Virus record (IMG/VR): IMGVR_UViG_3300027896_000288
Coordinates: 1 to 20,018 of that record
From: a virus
Length of the DNA stretch: 20,018 nucleotides
Direction: 5' to 3' (one strand)
Shown: positions 12,956 to 20,018 of the stretch, one piece after another
How the letters are laid out: each line of letters opens with the position of its first letter
Position numbering within the stretch: position 1 is the stretch's first letter
The notes under the pieces: model-generated
The model's database searches: none
What the model saw: only the letters and a program-made list of their open reading frames with translations
What the model was told of the DNA's origin: nothing
Position numbers and translations under genes: made by a program

Positions 12956-13477
12956 ATGGCTAAACACGCAGGCGGCAGACCGACAAAGTACAAAAAACGA
13001 TATTGCCAGGATATTATTGACTGGTTTTCAGAAGAAGCAACCCGGGTAGGAAAGAAAACCTATACAACCAAATCTGGAACGGTCATTGAAGAAGAAATTG
13101 AGCTTGCCAATAAACTGCCACTTTTTGAACTATTCGCCCATTCGATAGGTGTAACCTGTGAGACTTTAGTTAATTGGTCAAAAGAACATCCTGAGTTTTT
13201 TACCGCATATTCCCACGCAAAGGAATTACAGAAGGCTTTTCTTATAGAAAATGGGACGAAGGGTCTTTACAACCCTCAATTTACCATATTTGTAGCCAAA
13301 AACGTGACCGATATGAGGGATAAGACCCAAATGGAGTTTCCAGACAAGGACGGCAAGCCTCAATCGATTGGACTGCTTGGTAACCAAGAAATGGCCACTC
13401 GTCTCATGTTTCTGGTTGAAACAATCAAAAGGCAGAAATTAATCGAGGGGCCAAAAGAGGAAGAAAATGATACATAG
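12956..13477 (+). CDS. terminase small subunit
   Basis: The 173-residue protein starts with a basic GGRPTKYKKRY segment. A helix-turn-helix-like region follows (LPLFELFAHSIGVTCETLVNWSKEHPEF), then the conserved NGTKGLYNPQFTIFVAKN and the VTDMRDK motif. This pattern is characteristic of terminase small subunits that recognise the packaging start site. The large subunit follows 66 bases downstream. GAGGGAAA lies before ATG 12956. Confidence 0.85.
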   Translation: MAKHAGGRPTKYKKRYCQDIIDWFSEEATRVGKKTYTTKSGTVIEEEIELANKLPLFELFAHSIGVTCETLVNWSKEHPEFFTAYSHAKELQKAFLIENGTKGLYNPQFTIFVAKNVTDMRDKTQMEFPDKDGKPQSIGLLGNQEMATRLMFLVETIKRQKLIEGPKEEENDT

Positions 13478-13543
13478 TAACACCTTAACCCTATTGAGAA
13501 CGTTGATCCTGGTGGAAGTGTGGAGGCCGTTTTTGAGGTAAAT

Positions 13544-15007
13544 ATGCCAAAAAACCCAATAAATCTATTGTCTTCACTTTATCCCGAAGGATCCTCACTT
13601 CAAGATATTCAGTCTATTTTAAAGCAGGCCACGCCAACCCAACTTAAAGAACTCAACATCATACTCCAAAACTATATGCCCTCCTGGATTCCCAGGCCTG
13701 ACCAGGCGTCGCTTTGGTTTTACCTCACAGGTGGAGGCCTGCGGGCCGTCGAGGTCGCTCACCGGCGCTGGGGGAAGGATGATGTCGCCCTTCACTTTAC
13801 CTGCCAAGCCGCCCATGAGCGGGTGGGGAACTACTGGCACATGCTCCCAAAGTATGACCAGGCTCGAAAGGTTCTCTGGGAAGCCATTAACCCATGGACC
13901 GGGAAGCGCCGGATTGACGAGGTTTTCCCCTTGGAGATCCGGGCCAAGACCAAAGAACAGGAGATGTTGATTGAGTTTAAGTGTGGATCGATATGGCAGT
14001 TGATCGGTTCAGACAACTACAACACGGTCGTGGGGGCTCCGCCGATTGGGATTGTCTTCTCTGAATGGGCCATCGCTAACCCCTTGGCCTGGGCCTATCT
14101 GTCACCGATCCTTGAGGAGAATGGCGGGTGGGCCTTGTTTATCTATACGCCTCGCGGGACAAACCACGGCAAGACCATATTCGACCACGCCCAGGTTGCC
14201 CCGGGGTGGTTCGGGCAGATCATCACGGCCGACCAAACACCGGTCTTTACTCAAAAGCAACTGGCCACTATCCGGGCGGACCTCAATGCAATCTACGGCA
14301 CGGACACCGGAGAGGCCCTTTATCAACAAGAGTATCAATGCTCCTGGCAGGGTGCAATCTTGGGAGCCTACTACGCTAAACAGATATTTGCGGCCCGCGA
14401 ACAGGGCAGGATTACCGATGTGCCCTATCAGCCCGGCCATGAGGTTCATACCTTTTGGGATCTCGGGGTCGATGATTCCATGGCTATCTGGTTCGTTCAA
14501 ACCGCCGGTCAGACCTTTAGGTTCATTGATTATTATGAAAATTCAGGGTATGGTCTCGAACATTACGCCCGGATCTTAAAAGAGAAATCCTATGTCTATG
14601 GTAATCATTTTATGCCCCACGATGCCGACATAAGGGAGCAGACCTCACCCGGGGAGATCGCCTTGAGCCGGAAGGAGGTCGCCGAAAACTTAGGGATCAA
14701 ACCGATTATCGTTGTCCCGAGAGCGCAGAATATCGATATGATTATTCAGGTTCATATCCCGGCGGTCCGGAACCTCCTGGCTATTTCCTGGTTTGATAAG
14801 ACCAAGTGCGCTGTTGGACTGAGCGCCCTGGAGGGATACGCCACAGAGTACGACGAGGAAAAGAAGAAGCTTGGTAACCGGCCAGCCCACTCGTGGCACT
14901 CTCACGGGGCCGATAGTATGAGAACCGGGGCCGTGGGGTTCGTTGAGCCGGTCAAGAAGAAAAAAAACTGGAGAGGGGAGGATCGAGGATCATGGATAAG
15001 CCATTAA
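13544..15007 (+). CDS. terL: terminase large subunit
   Basis: ATG 13544 is chosen because GAGGT is five bases upstream; GTG 13520 is a possible earlier start adding eight residues. The 487-residue protein has an unusual Walker A region, HRRWGKDD at 73-80. A Walker B-type strand ends in VFSE with Glu174, and an ATP-coupling-like YTPRG lies at 201-205. The C-terminal nuclease has acidic residues in FWDLG (Asp306), PHD (Asp360) and HGADS (Asp457). TerL pumps DNA into the procapsid through the portal and cuts the concatemer. Its last 16 bases overlap the next small gene. Codon use here is GC-richer than in the early genes. Confidence 0.92.
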   Translation: MPKNPINLLSSLYPEGSSLQDIQSILKQATPTQLKELNIILQNYMPSWIPRPDQASLWFYLTGGGLRAVEVAHRRWGKDDVALHFTCQAAHERVGNYWHMLPKYDQARKVLWEAINPWTGKRRIDEVFPLEIRAKTKEQEMLIEFKCGSIWQLIGSDNYNTVVGAPPIGIVFSEWAIANPLAWAYLSPILEENGGWALFIYTPRGTNHGKTIFDHAQVAPGWFGQIITADQTPVFTQKQLATIRADLNAIYGTDTGEALYQQEYQCSWQGAILGAYYAKQIFAAREQGRITDVPYQPGHEVHTFWDLGVDDSMAIWFVQTAGQTFRFIDYYENSGYGLEHYARILKEKSYVYGNHFMPHDADIREQTSPGEIALSRKEVAENLGIKPIIVVPRAQNIDMIIQVHIPAVRNLLAISWFDKTKCAVGLSALEGYATEYDEEKKKLGNRPAHSWHSHGADSMRTGAVGFVEPVKKKKNWRGEDRGSWISH

Positions 15008-15165
15008 GACGATGGAAAGAGCGCAGGGTGATGATGAAGGCCGCTCCTGTGGGCACACGACACTGGTTCAACCTAATGCGTTGGATAAAGGGAAAATACT
15101 ATAAAAGACCTGATCATCCTCATTGGAAGCACGTCGAGGAGATTACAAGAGGTAAGGGATTATGA
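14992..15165 (+). CDS. 57-residue basic protein between terminase and HTH gene
   Basis: ATG 14992 lies inside the end of the terminase gene, preceded by GAGGAT, and the frame ends in an ATGA overlap with the HTH gene. The product is strongly basic and rich in Arg, Lys, His and Trp (PLRRWKERRV, HWFNLMRWIKGKYYK), so it may bind nucleic acid. No family is recognised, but overlaps at both ends support a real gene. Confidence 0.55.
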   Translation: MDKPLRRWKERRVMMKAAPVGTRHWFNLMRWIKGKYYKRPDHPHWKHVEEITRGKGL

Positions 15166-15359
15166 CCTCCCTCCCTAACCGCCCCCACTTAAAAATCAAA
15201 GAGGTTGCTGCCTATTACGGCGTCTGCACCAAGACCATCCGAAGATGGGGTAAGGCCGGGGAATTGGAGATCTGGACGGTCGGAGGATCAAAGCGGGTGA
15301 CCAGAGAATCGGTCGAGGTAAGAGATCAAATGGCCAGCATGCTCGCGAGGAAAGGATAA
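15162..15359 (+). CDS. small MerR/excisionase-type HTH DNA-binding protein
   Basis: The 65-residue protein is essentially one winged helix domain. LKIKEVAAYYGVCTKTIRRW at 10-29 has the HTH_17/excisionase pattern, followed by a GKAGELEI turn and a basic GSKRVTRE wing. Proteins of this kind regulate transcription or bend DNA in recombination. With no integrase in the window and a set of 10-bp direct repeats eight bases downstream of its stop, a regulatory role at that site is the more likely one. Confidence 0.8.
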   Translation: MTSLPNRPHLKIKEVAAYYGVCTKTIRRWGKAGELEIWTVGGSKRVTRESVEVRDQMASMLARKG

Positions 15360-15367
15360 TTTTATAT

Positions 15368-15391
15368 GACAATGGCGGACAATGGCGGACA
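15368..15391 (+). repeat. 10-bp direct repeats upstream of a promoter, possible operator
   Basis: GACAATGGCG occurs twice in tandem at 15368-15387, followed by GACA at 15388-15391 as a partial third unit. The 10-bp period would place the copies on one face of the DNA helix. The block ends 17 bases before a -35 box and begins eight bases after the HTH gene. Confidence 0.6.
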
Positions 15392-15408
15392 TTCAATTAA
15401 AAAACTAA

Positions 15409-15438
15409 TTGACTTTTATGTTTTGCCTTCTGTATCCT
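15409..15438 (+). promoter_or_regulatory. candidate promoter for the late-control region
   Basis: TTGACT at 15409-15414 (five of six -35 bases), an 18-base spacer, and TATCCT at 15433-15438 (four of six -10 bases). It is weaker than the promoters at 1428 and 11003, as expected for an activated promoter, and lies in a gap without a larger gene. Confidence 0.45.
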
Positions 15439-15448
15439 AAGAGGCAAC

Positions 15449-15535
15449 ATGAGTGATTCCGAAAAGGAAAAGATCATTGAAGTCCTTAAAATTTTAGAGA
15501 GGTTGAAGCGTGCACTCTTAGAATTAACCAAATAA
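15449..15535 (+). CDS. 28-residue helical peptide
   Basis: ATG 15449 with AAGAGG at 15439-15444 opens 28 codons for a single amphipathic helix (EKEKIIEVLKILERLKRALL) with leucine-zipper-like spacing. It lies between a candidate promoter and a strong terminator. Because the promoter start would be near 15445, the transcript has almost no leader before the start, which weakens the call. Confidence 0.4.
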   Translation: MSDSEKEKIIEVLKILERLKRALLELTK

Positions 15536-15566
15536 TCGCCTAAACCTCAATTTGTAAATCAGGACA

Positions 15567-15600
15567 AAGGCCCTTGCGAGAAATCGCTTGGGCCTTTTTT
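15567..15600 (+). terminator. very strong intrinsic terminator directly before the portal operon
   Basis: AAGGCCC (15567-15573) pairs with GGGCCTT (15590-15596). Inside, separated by TT on both sides, GCGA pairs with TCGC around a GAAA tetraloop. Six T follow at 15595-15600. The next gene's ribosome binding site GGAGG begins at 15606, so expression of the following genes requires read-through or antitermination, as no promoter is visible between. Confidence 0.85.
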
Positions 15601-15617
15601 ATTTTGGAGGGACCAGG

Positions 15618-16244
15618 ATGGCACACCTTAACTATCTCGGAGGATTGCATAAGGAATTCGGCCACGTCAAGGTTATGGGCGATGAAGACGCCCACTATGA
15701 ACCGGCCATTTACATCATCAACGAGACCGCCCCGAGGTTTAAGGACCAGTCTTTCATTATTCCCCTGTCGTGCATGTGGAAGTATTGCGAACCCTGGTGG
15801 ACCATGAGCGCCGACGAGATGGACATGCAGGAGATGATTGAGACGACCAAGCAGGTTCTAACCGAAAAACATATTATTCTTGCCGGGTTTGGTGGTTTGA
15901 TCACCCAAGAGAAAATGCACGACGTCAACGTCAAGCTGGCCGCCCTGGCCTTCTCCTACGCCCTAAACAAAAGCAATCATATCCTCCGTCAGACCGGCTT
16001 CAGCCTGGCTATCTGTATGCAGATGTTTGATATCGAACCAACTCCCCAGGCCGCAGCCCAGCTTCTTCTTTTTATCCAAGACGGGCTTGATCAACTCAAG
16101 AATATGCCGCTCCATATCCCCGAGAAAGAATGGGTGATCGGAGAGGCCAAGCTGTCTGATGGCGGTGTACCTATTGGCAAACAGCCCATGACCCTAAGCG
16201 AAAGCGATCTATATGCTGATTCGGACAACGGGACAAGGCACTAA
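15618..16244 (+). CDS. hypothetical phage protein upstream of the portal gene
   Basis: ATG 15618 has GGAGG at 15606-15610; an upstream in-frame ATG at 15588 lies inside the terminator hairpin and is rejected. The 208-residue protein has an alpha/beta beginning (AHLNYLGGLHKEFGHVKVM), a Met- and Cys-rich middle (PLSCMWKYCEPWW) and helical later parts, with no membrane segment. It overlaps the portal gene by 32 bases, suggesting a virion or assembly role. No family can be named. Confidence 0.65.
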   Translation: MAHLNYLGGLHKEFGHVKVMGDEDAHYEPAIYIINETAPRFKDQSFIIPLSCMWKYCEPWWTMSADEMDMQEMIETTKQVLTEKHIILAGFGGLITQEKMHDVNVKLAALAFSYALNKSNHILRQTGFSLAICMQMFDIEPTPQAAAQLLLFIQDGLDQLKNMPLHIPEKEWVIGEAKLSDGGVPIGKQPMTLSESDLYADSDNGTRH

Positions 16245-18441
16245 AGACGACGGGTTAAACCCGACCATACTCCTGGCCCATGGTAACGAACTCGACGACC
16301 CGAAGTGGAAGAAGCGCCTTGACGCACTTATGACCTTTCGTCGGCAGGCCCGTATTGCCCAGGTGGATAACCGCCGGGAGATGGCCGTTGACGAAGATTT
16401 TTACGATAACATCCAATTAGACCCTGAAGATCTATCTGTCCTGCTTAAACGAAAACAACCCATCCTTACCTTCAACGTGATTAAAGACGTTATCAACTGG
16501 ATCCTTGGGACCGAGAAGAAAGCCCGGATTGACTATGATATCAGACCCCGGAGGAAACAGGACGTATCCGAAGCCAAGGCCAAAACCAAACTCTTTAAGT
16601 ATGATTCCGATATCAACCATGCAGGGTTTGCGAGGTCCGCCGCCTTTGCAGACTGTATTAAGGCCGGTGTCGGTTGGTTGGAGATTGGGGCTCGAAATCA
16701 TCCAGATTCACCCATATACATCCGACCTGAGAAGTGGAGGAATGTTTGGTTTGACCATCTTTCGACCGACCTCATGCGCCGGGACGCCCGCTTTGTGATC
16801 CGCGAGAAGTGGATTGACCTTGATGTGGCCATGGAATTATTTCCCGATCGTGAAGATAAGCTCAAGATGATCGCGGAGAATGTCAATAGCCTTTACCCCT
16901 ACCTGCCCGATGAATTCATTATTTCCGATGCCGCCGCTGAATTTGATACCGAGATTGACGGTATGTTCGGGTCAAGAAACGATTCCTTTAGGGAGCGGGT
17001 CAGGATAACCGAGTGTCAATATCGCATCCCCGGGAAGGTCCCGATTCTTCGGATGGTGGACGAGAAGACCCCCTTTGGATGCCTGGACGGGACGATTTAC
17101 CGCAAAGGAACTCCCGACCACGACTATCTGGTCAGGGGTGGATACTTTGAGACTCAGGAATGTTTAACCATGGTGGTCAGATTCGCCCAGCACATTGGAA
17201 GTCTTTACCTTAAGGATTGTCTTTCTCCCTATAATCACTTTGAATTTTCCCTCGTTCCTATGTGGTGTTATGTCCGGCAGCGGGACAATATGCCCTATGG
17301 GGTTATCCGTGATATCAGGGACCCACAGATAGACCTCAATAAGCGCCGGTCAAGGTCCCTCTTCCTTTTGAGCGCCAACCAGATCAAGGCCGAGAAGGGC
17401 GCCGTGGACGATAAGCAGGAGGCCATCGACGAGGCTAACCGACCGGACGGGTATGTCGAATACAATAAGGGCACGATGCTTGAGATTGTCCGCAACCTTG
17501 ACCTTGGGACCGCCCATCTTCAGATGGCCCAAGACGACGAGCGCTTCATAGGCCGGATTGCTGGATACACGGACCCCGAGTTGGCACAATCTAAAAAAGA
17601 ACTTTCAGGAAAGGCCATAGGCCTGCTTCAAGGTAATACCCAAATAGCAGGCGGTGTTTATTGGGATAATTACTATTATAACTTCCAATTAGCTGGTGAC
17701 ATTTTATTGTCTGTCCAAGAACAGTTTTATGATCAACCGATGGAAATTCAGATAAGCGGAGACACCAGCAAGGAAGAGTTTGTCGGAATCAATCAGAGAC
17801 AGGAGGACGGATCAATCCTTAACCCTATCACCAGGTCAAAGGGGCGCTTTATTGTCGGCAAACAGGATTACCGCGAATCTATCCGGATGGCCATGACCGA
17901 AACCCTCCTTGGCTTTATCACCAGCATATCCAAGACTTCTCCCCAGGTGGCCCTGGCCATGCTTGACCTGGCCGTGGAGCTCATGGACGACCTGCCCAAT
18001 AAGGCCGAAATGGTGTCCAGGATCAGGAAGATCAATAAGCAGCACGCTCCCGAGGACGAAATGAAACCGGAAGAGAAACAGGCCTTCGAGGATGCGGTAA
18101 AGGCAGACCAGCAGAAACAGCAAATGATCGAGCAACTTCAATTCGCCATGGGTCAGGCCAAGCTTAAGGCCGAACAGGGAAAGGCCGACAGCGCCACCAT
18201 GAAGGCCCTGAAAGATAAGGTTGATGCCTATGTCAAGGAGCTTGAAGGATTCTTGAAAGCCCTGGAAGTGGCCACGGCTATTCAGATTAATCCTCAGATC
18301 GTCGGGGCTGCTGACACGATCATCGCCGAATCAAAGGTTATCGCCGGAGGTAACGGGGATGCAAATAAGGCACAGCCCCAGGGTCAGCAAGGTCCACCGG
18401 CCGGACAAAGGCAACTAACCCAAGGTGGGCCAGCCCAATGA
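16213..18441 (+). CDS. portal protein, P22-like
   Basis: The 742-residue protein matches the P22-like portal pattern. An early segment (KQPILTFNVIKDVINWILGTEKKARIDYDIRP, about 76-107) is followed by DADINHAGF-like and GVGWLEIG motifs near 130-160, a conserved stem-forming middle, and a long charged helical tail. The end is Gln, Gly and Pro-rich. Twelve copies form the ring at the capsid vertex through which terminase pumps DNA. The length is close to that of P22 Gp1. It begins inside the previous gene, with a poor ribosome binding site, so it probably relies on coupling. It overlaps the glycosyltransferase gene by ATGA. Confidence 0.88.
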   Translation: MLIRTTGQGTKDDGLNPTILLAHGNELDDPKWKKRLDALMTFRRQARIAQVDNRREMAVDEDFYDNIQLDPEDLSVLLKRKQPILTFNVIKDVINWILGTEKKARIDYDIRPRRKQDVSEAKAKTKLFKYDSDINHAGFARSAAFADCIKAGVGWLEIGARNHPDSPIYIRPEKWRNVWFDHLSTDLMRRDARFVIREKWIDLDVAMELFPDREDKLKMIAENVNSLYPYLPDEFIISDAAAEFDTEIDGMFGSRNDSFRERVRITECQYRIPGKVPILRMVDEKTPFGCLDGTIYRKGTPDHDYLVRGGYFETQECLTMVVRFAQHIGSLYLKDCLSPYNHFEFSLVPMWCYVRQRDNMPYGVIRDIRDPQIDLNKRRSRSLFLLSANQIKAEKGAVDDKQEAIDEANRPDGYVEYNKGTMLEIVRNLDLGTAHLQMAQDDERFIGRIAGYTDPELAQSKKELSGKAIGLLQGNTQIAGGVYWDNYYYNFQLAGDILLSVQEQFYDQPMEIQISGDTSKEEFVGINQRQEDGSILNPITRSKGRFIVGKQDYRESIRMAMTETLLGFITSISKTSPQVALAMLDLAVELMDDLPNKAEMVSRIRKINKQHAPEDEMKPEEKQAFEDAVKADQQKQQMIEQLQFAMGQAKLKAEQGKADSATMKALKDKVDAYVKELEGFLKALEVATAIQINPQIVGAADTIIAESKVIAGGNGDANKAQPQGQQGPPAGQRQLTQGGPAQ

Positions 18442-19496
18442 GTTACGTCCTTATAAACCAGGCAGGCAAGAAGTTAAAGATCGGCGAGAAGACCGCTTGG
18501 GGTTTCTTTGGAGCGACGAAAGACACTAAAAAGATCATGTGTCTGCCGGTGAGCAACGAGATAGACGCCTCAAGTGAGACGGTTTCCAATGTCTATGAGA
18601 TAACACAGGTGTTTAAAAAGAAGAAGATCGCTGGTACCTGCGTGATCCGTATGGGTGGAATCGGTGATTTGATTATGGTGGCTTCAGGAATAAGGCAGAT
18701 GGACGGCCCGGTGACAATGGCCACCCTGCCCGAGAACGTGCCCTTTATGAAGTCCATGAATGTTGGCCGGGTGATTTCGATTGAAGACCTCGGAAGATAT
18801 AACTTCGATAAGGTTATTGACCTGCGCTTCGCCGTAGAACCAAAGAAACTTGGAGCAACCTGTAAGGGAACGTGGGCGGATTATACCCTTGACGATCGCT
18901 CAGATGCCTTTGATAAATTACTCGGTGTCTATCCGGGAAAGAAAGACTTCCATGTACCGGTTAAAAAGAGCGCTGTTTCAAAGATGAAGAAAATTGCTGA
19001 TCAGGACTTTATTGCGATCAATGCTTCGATAGGCGCCGCCGCAAGATCGATTCATCCCAAATATATCGGGCCGCTTTGTAAATTAATTAATAAACAGAGA
19101 GGCTTTCCGGTGGTCTTGTTCGGGATTTCTCAACCATGGAATCAAGAGCTTAAGGAAATCAAGAGGCCCGGCGTTACGAACATGATTGACCAGACGAACC
19201 TGGATGAAATGATAGCCCTCTGCTCCCTGGCAAGTTTGGTCATAACTCCAGATACCGGGTCCCTTCATGTGGCCGCTGCGCTCGGTAAGCCGACGCTGGC
19301 CCTATTCGGGAATATTAATCCCAGGACCAGGGTCTCTTACTACCCGACCGTGAAGTCTCTATATCCCCAGGGTGAACTCCCCTGTATCCCATGTTGGGAC
19401 CTCCATCCGTGTTCTGTGGAGCCTAAGCAGGGAGTTAGGTGTATGCGCTTACTTCATCCTACAAGAATCATAGAAGCTGTAAGGGAAATGTTATGA
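18438..19496 (+). CDS. GT9-family glycosyltransferase (heptosyltransferase-like)
   Basis: The 352-residue protein shows both halves of the GT-B fold. The N-terminal part has VIRMGGIGDLIM at residues 69-80. The C-terminal part has the family signature PDTGSLHVAAALGKP at 271-285 followed by LALFGNINP. GT9 enzymes transfer heptose or a related sugar from an ADP or other nucleotide donor, usually to lipopolysaccharide. C316-x2-C319-x5-C325-x9-C335 near the end is the Cys cluster often seen in this group. It is ATGA-coupled to the portal gene upstream and to a second glycosyltransferase downstream, which is unusual. Confidence 0.88.
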   Translation: MSYVLINQAGKKLKIGEKTAWGFFGATKDTKKIMCLPVSNEIDASSETVSNVYEITQVFKKKKIAGTCVIRMGGIGDLIMVASGIRQMDGPVTMATLPENVPFMKSMNVGRVISIEDLGRYNFDKVIDLRFAVEPKKLGATCKGTWADYTLDDRSDAFDKLLGVYPGKKDFHVPVKKSAVSKMKKIADQDFIAINASIGAAARSIHPKYIGPLCKLINKQRGFPVVLFGISQPWNQELKEIKRPGVTNMIDQTNLDEMIALCSLASLVITPDTGSLHVAAALGKPTLALFGNINPRTRVSYYPTVKSLYPQGELPCIPCWDLHPCSVEPKQGVRCMRLLHPTRIIEAVREML

Positions 19497-20018
19497 ATCC
19501 AAAATGTTTAGCTTGTGGGAAAGAAATAGAGATTAGACCATATCGAATAAGCCGGTCCTTACCTCCCCCAAAGTACTGTGTTGGACATAATATGATAGGT
19601 AAAAAGTGGGGAGAAAATGACACAGAACGGGTTGAGAAGTATAAAAAAAGGATGACCAATAAATCTAATCCGTTGTTAAATATCGTCGCCGTCATGGTCG
19701 TAAAGGATGATGCCTTTTATGTGGACATGGCTATCAAGAGCGTACTGCCCTACGTTAAAGCTGTTTATATCCAGGACCAGATGTCAAGGGACGGAACCTA
19801 TGAGGAGATTCTAAAATTACAGCAATATGAAGAACAAGGCCAAAAGATTTTTGTTGATCGGATAGATACCGGTAACAAGGAAAGATTCGAGCCGGACTAT
19901 AATGAACCTATGTGGAGAACCTTTGCCTTAAAGAGAGCGGAGGCGGTCTTTGACCCAGAGTGGATACTCAAAATCGATGCCGACGATTGCTTCACGCCGT
20001 ACTTCTTTGAGCGCCTCA
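19493..20018 (+). CDS. GT2-like glycosyltransferase with N-terminal zinc-finger motif (3' truncated)
   Basis: About 175 residues are present before the window ends. C5-x2-C8-x20-C29-x2-H32 could bind zinc. The glycosyltransferase part begins at about residue 63 with IVAVMVVKDDAFYVDMAIKS, continues with an RDGTYEE turn, and reaches the DxD-type motif DADD at 162-165, which would hold the metal and nucleotide sugar. This is the GT-A fold of family 2. The start overlaps the GT9 stop (ATGA). Acceptor unknown. Confidence 0.8.
   Translation, partial: MNPKCLACGKEIEIRPYRISRSLPPPKYCVGHNMIGKKWGENDTERVEKYKKRMTNKSNPLLNIVAVMVVKDDAFYVDMAIKSVLPYVKAVYIQDQMSRDGTYEEILKLQQYEEQGQKIFVDRIDTGNKERFEPDYNEPMWRTFALKRAEAVFDPEWILKIDADDCFTPYFFERL

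Noticed and set aside
14046-14579. Long open frames on both strands inside the large terminase gene.
   Set aside because: They are shadows caused by GC-rich third positions; the terminase frame has all the motifs.

Overview
The window is a piece of a tailed double-stranded DNA phage (or prophage) genome. All supported genes lie on the + strand. They are closely packed, with many ATGA and TAATG stop/start overlaps and strong AAGGAGG ribosome binding sites. The hallmark genes are a small and a large terminase subunit, a P22-like portal protein, a SleB-type endolysin, a DnaB-like helicase, a replication initiator, a RusA-like resolvase and a recombination pair. The host is probably Gram-negative: the promoters look sigma70-like and there is a heptosyltransferase-type GT9 enzyme. 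The sequence alone does not fix the genus. No integrase, tRNA, IS element or CRISPR array was found.

Layout. (1) 1-1408: end of a late operon, with the tail of an unknown gene, two small membrane proteins, the endolysin and an intrinsic terminator. (2) 1428-3389: a strong promoter (TTGACA-N17-AATAAT) and a structured leader, then an AT-rich cassette with a T5orf172-type nuclease-like protein, a DNA methyltransferase and a Cys-containing protein. (3) 3506-7354: small accessory genes, including three small membrane proteins (one of 26 residues), a radical SAM enzyme, a protein with a long Ala/Tyr/Ser/Asp repeat and a winged-helix protein. (4) 7388-10947: recombination genes (putative annealing protein, PD-(D/E)XK exonuclease, coiled-coil protein) and a frameshifted RusA. 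(5) 11003-15359: a second promoter and leader, then replication initiator, helicase, terminase subunits and a small HTH protein. (6) 15360-15617: a compact control region with 10-bp direct repeats, a promoter, a 28-codon ORF and a very strong terminator placed directly before the next operon. (7) 15618-20018: an unknown protein, the portal, a GT9 and a GT2 glycosyltransferase (the last cut by the window end).

How the parts may work together. The two leaders, at 1463-1554 and 11037-11192, share a logic: each contains an 8-nt stretch complementary to the Shine-Dalgarno sequence of the first gene of its operon, and each has an alternative hairpin that uses part of the same bases. This suggests regulated translation of the early and the replication operon. 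The terminator at 15567-15600 lies between a promoter and the portal operon, which suggests late-gene control by antitermination.

The best candidates for something undescribed are the paired SD-sequestering leaders, the repeat/promoter/terminator control region, the nuclease-methyltransferase cassette, the duplicated gene start that brackets the Ala-rich gene, and the glycosyltransferases coupled to the portal gene. All function calls come from reading motifs by eye; no database search was possible.
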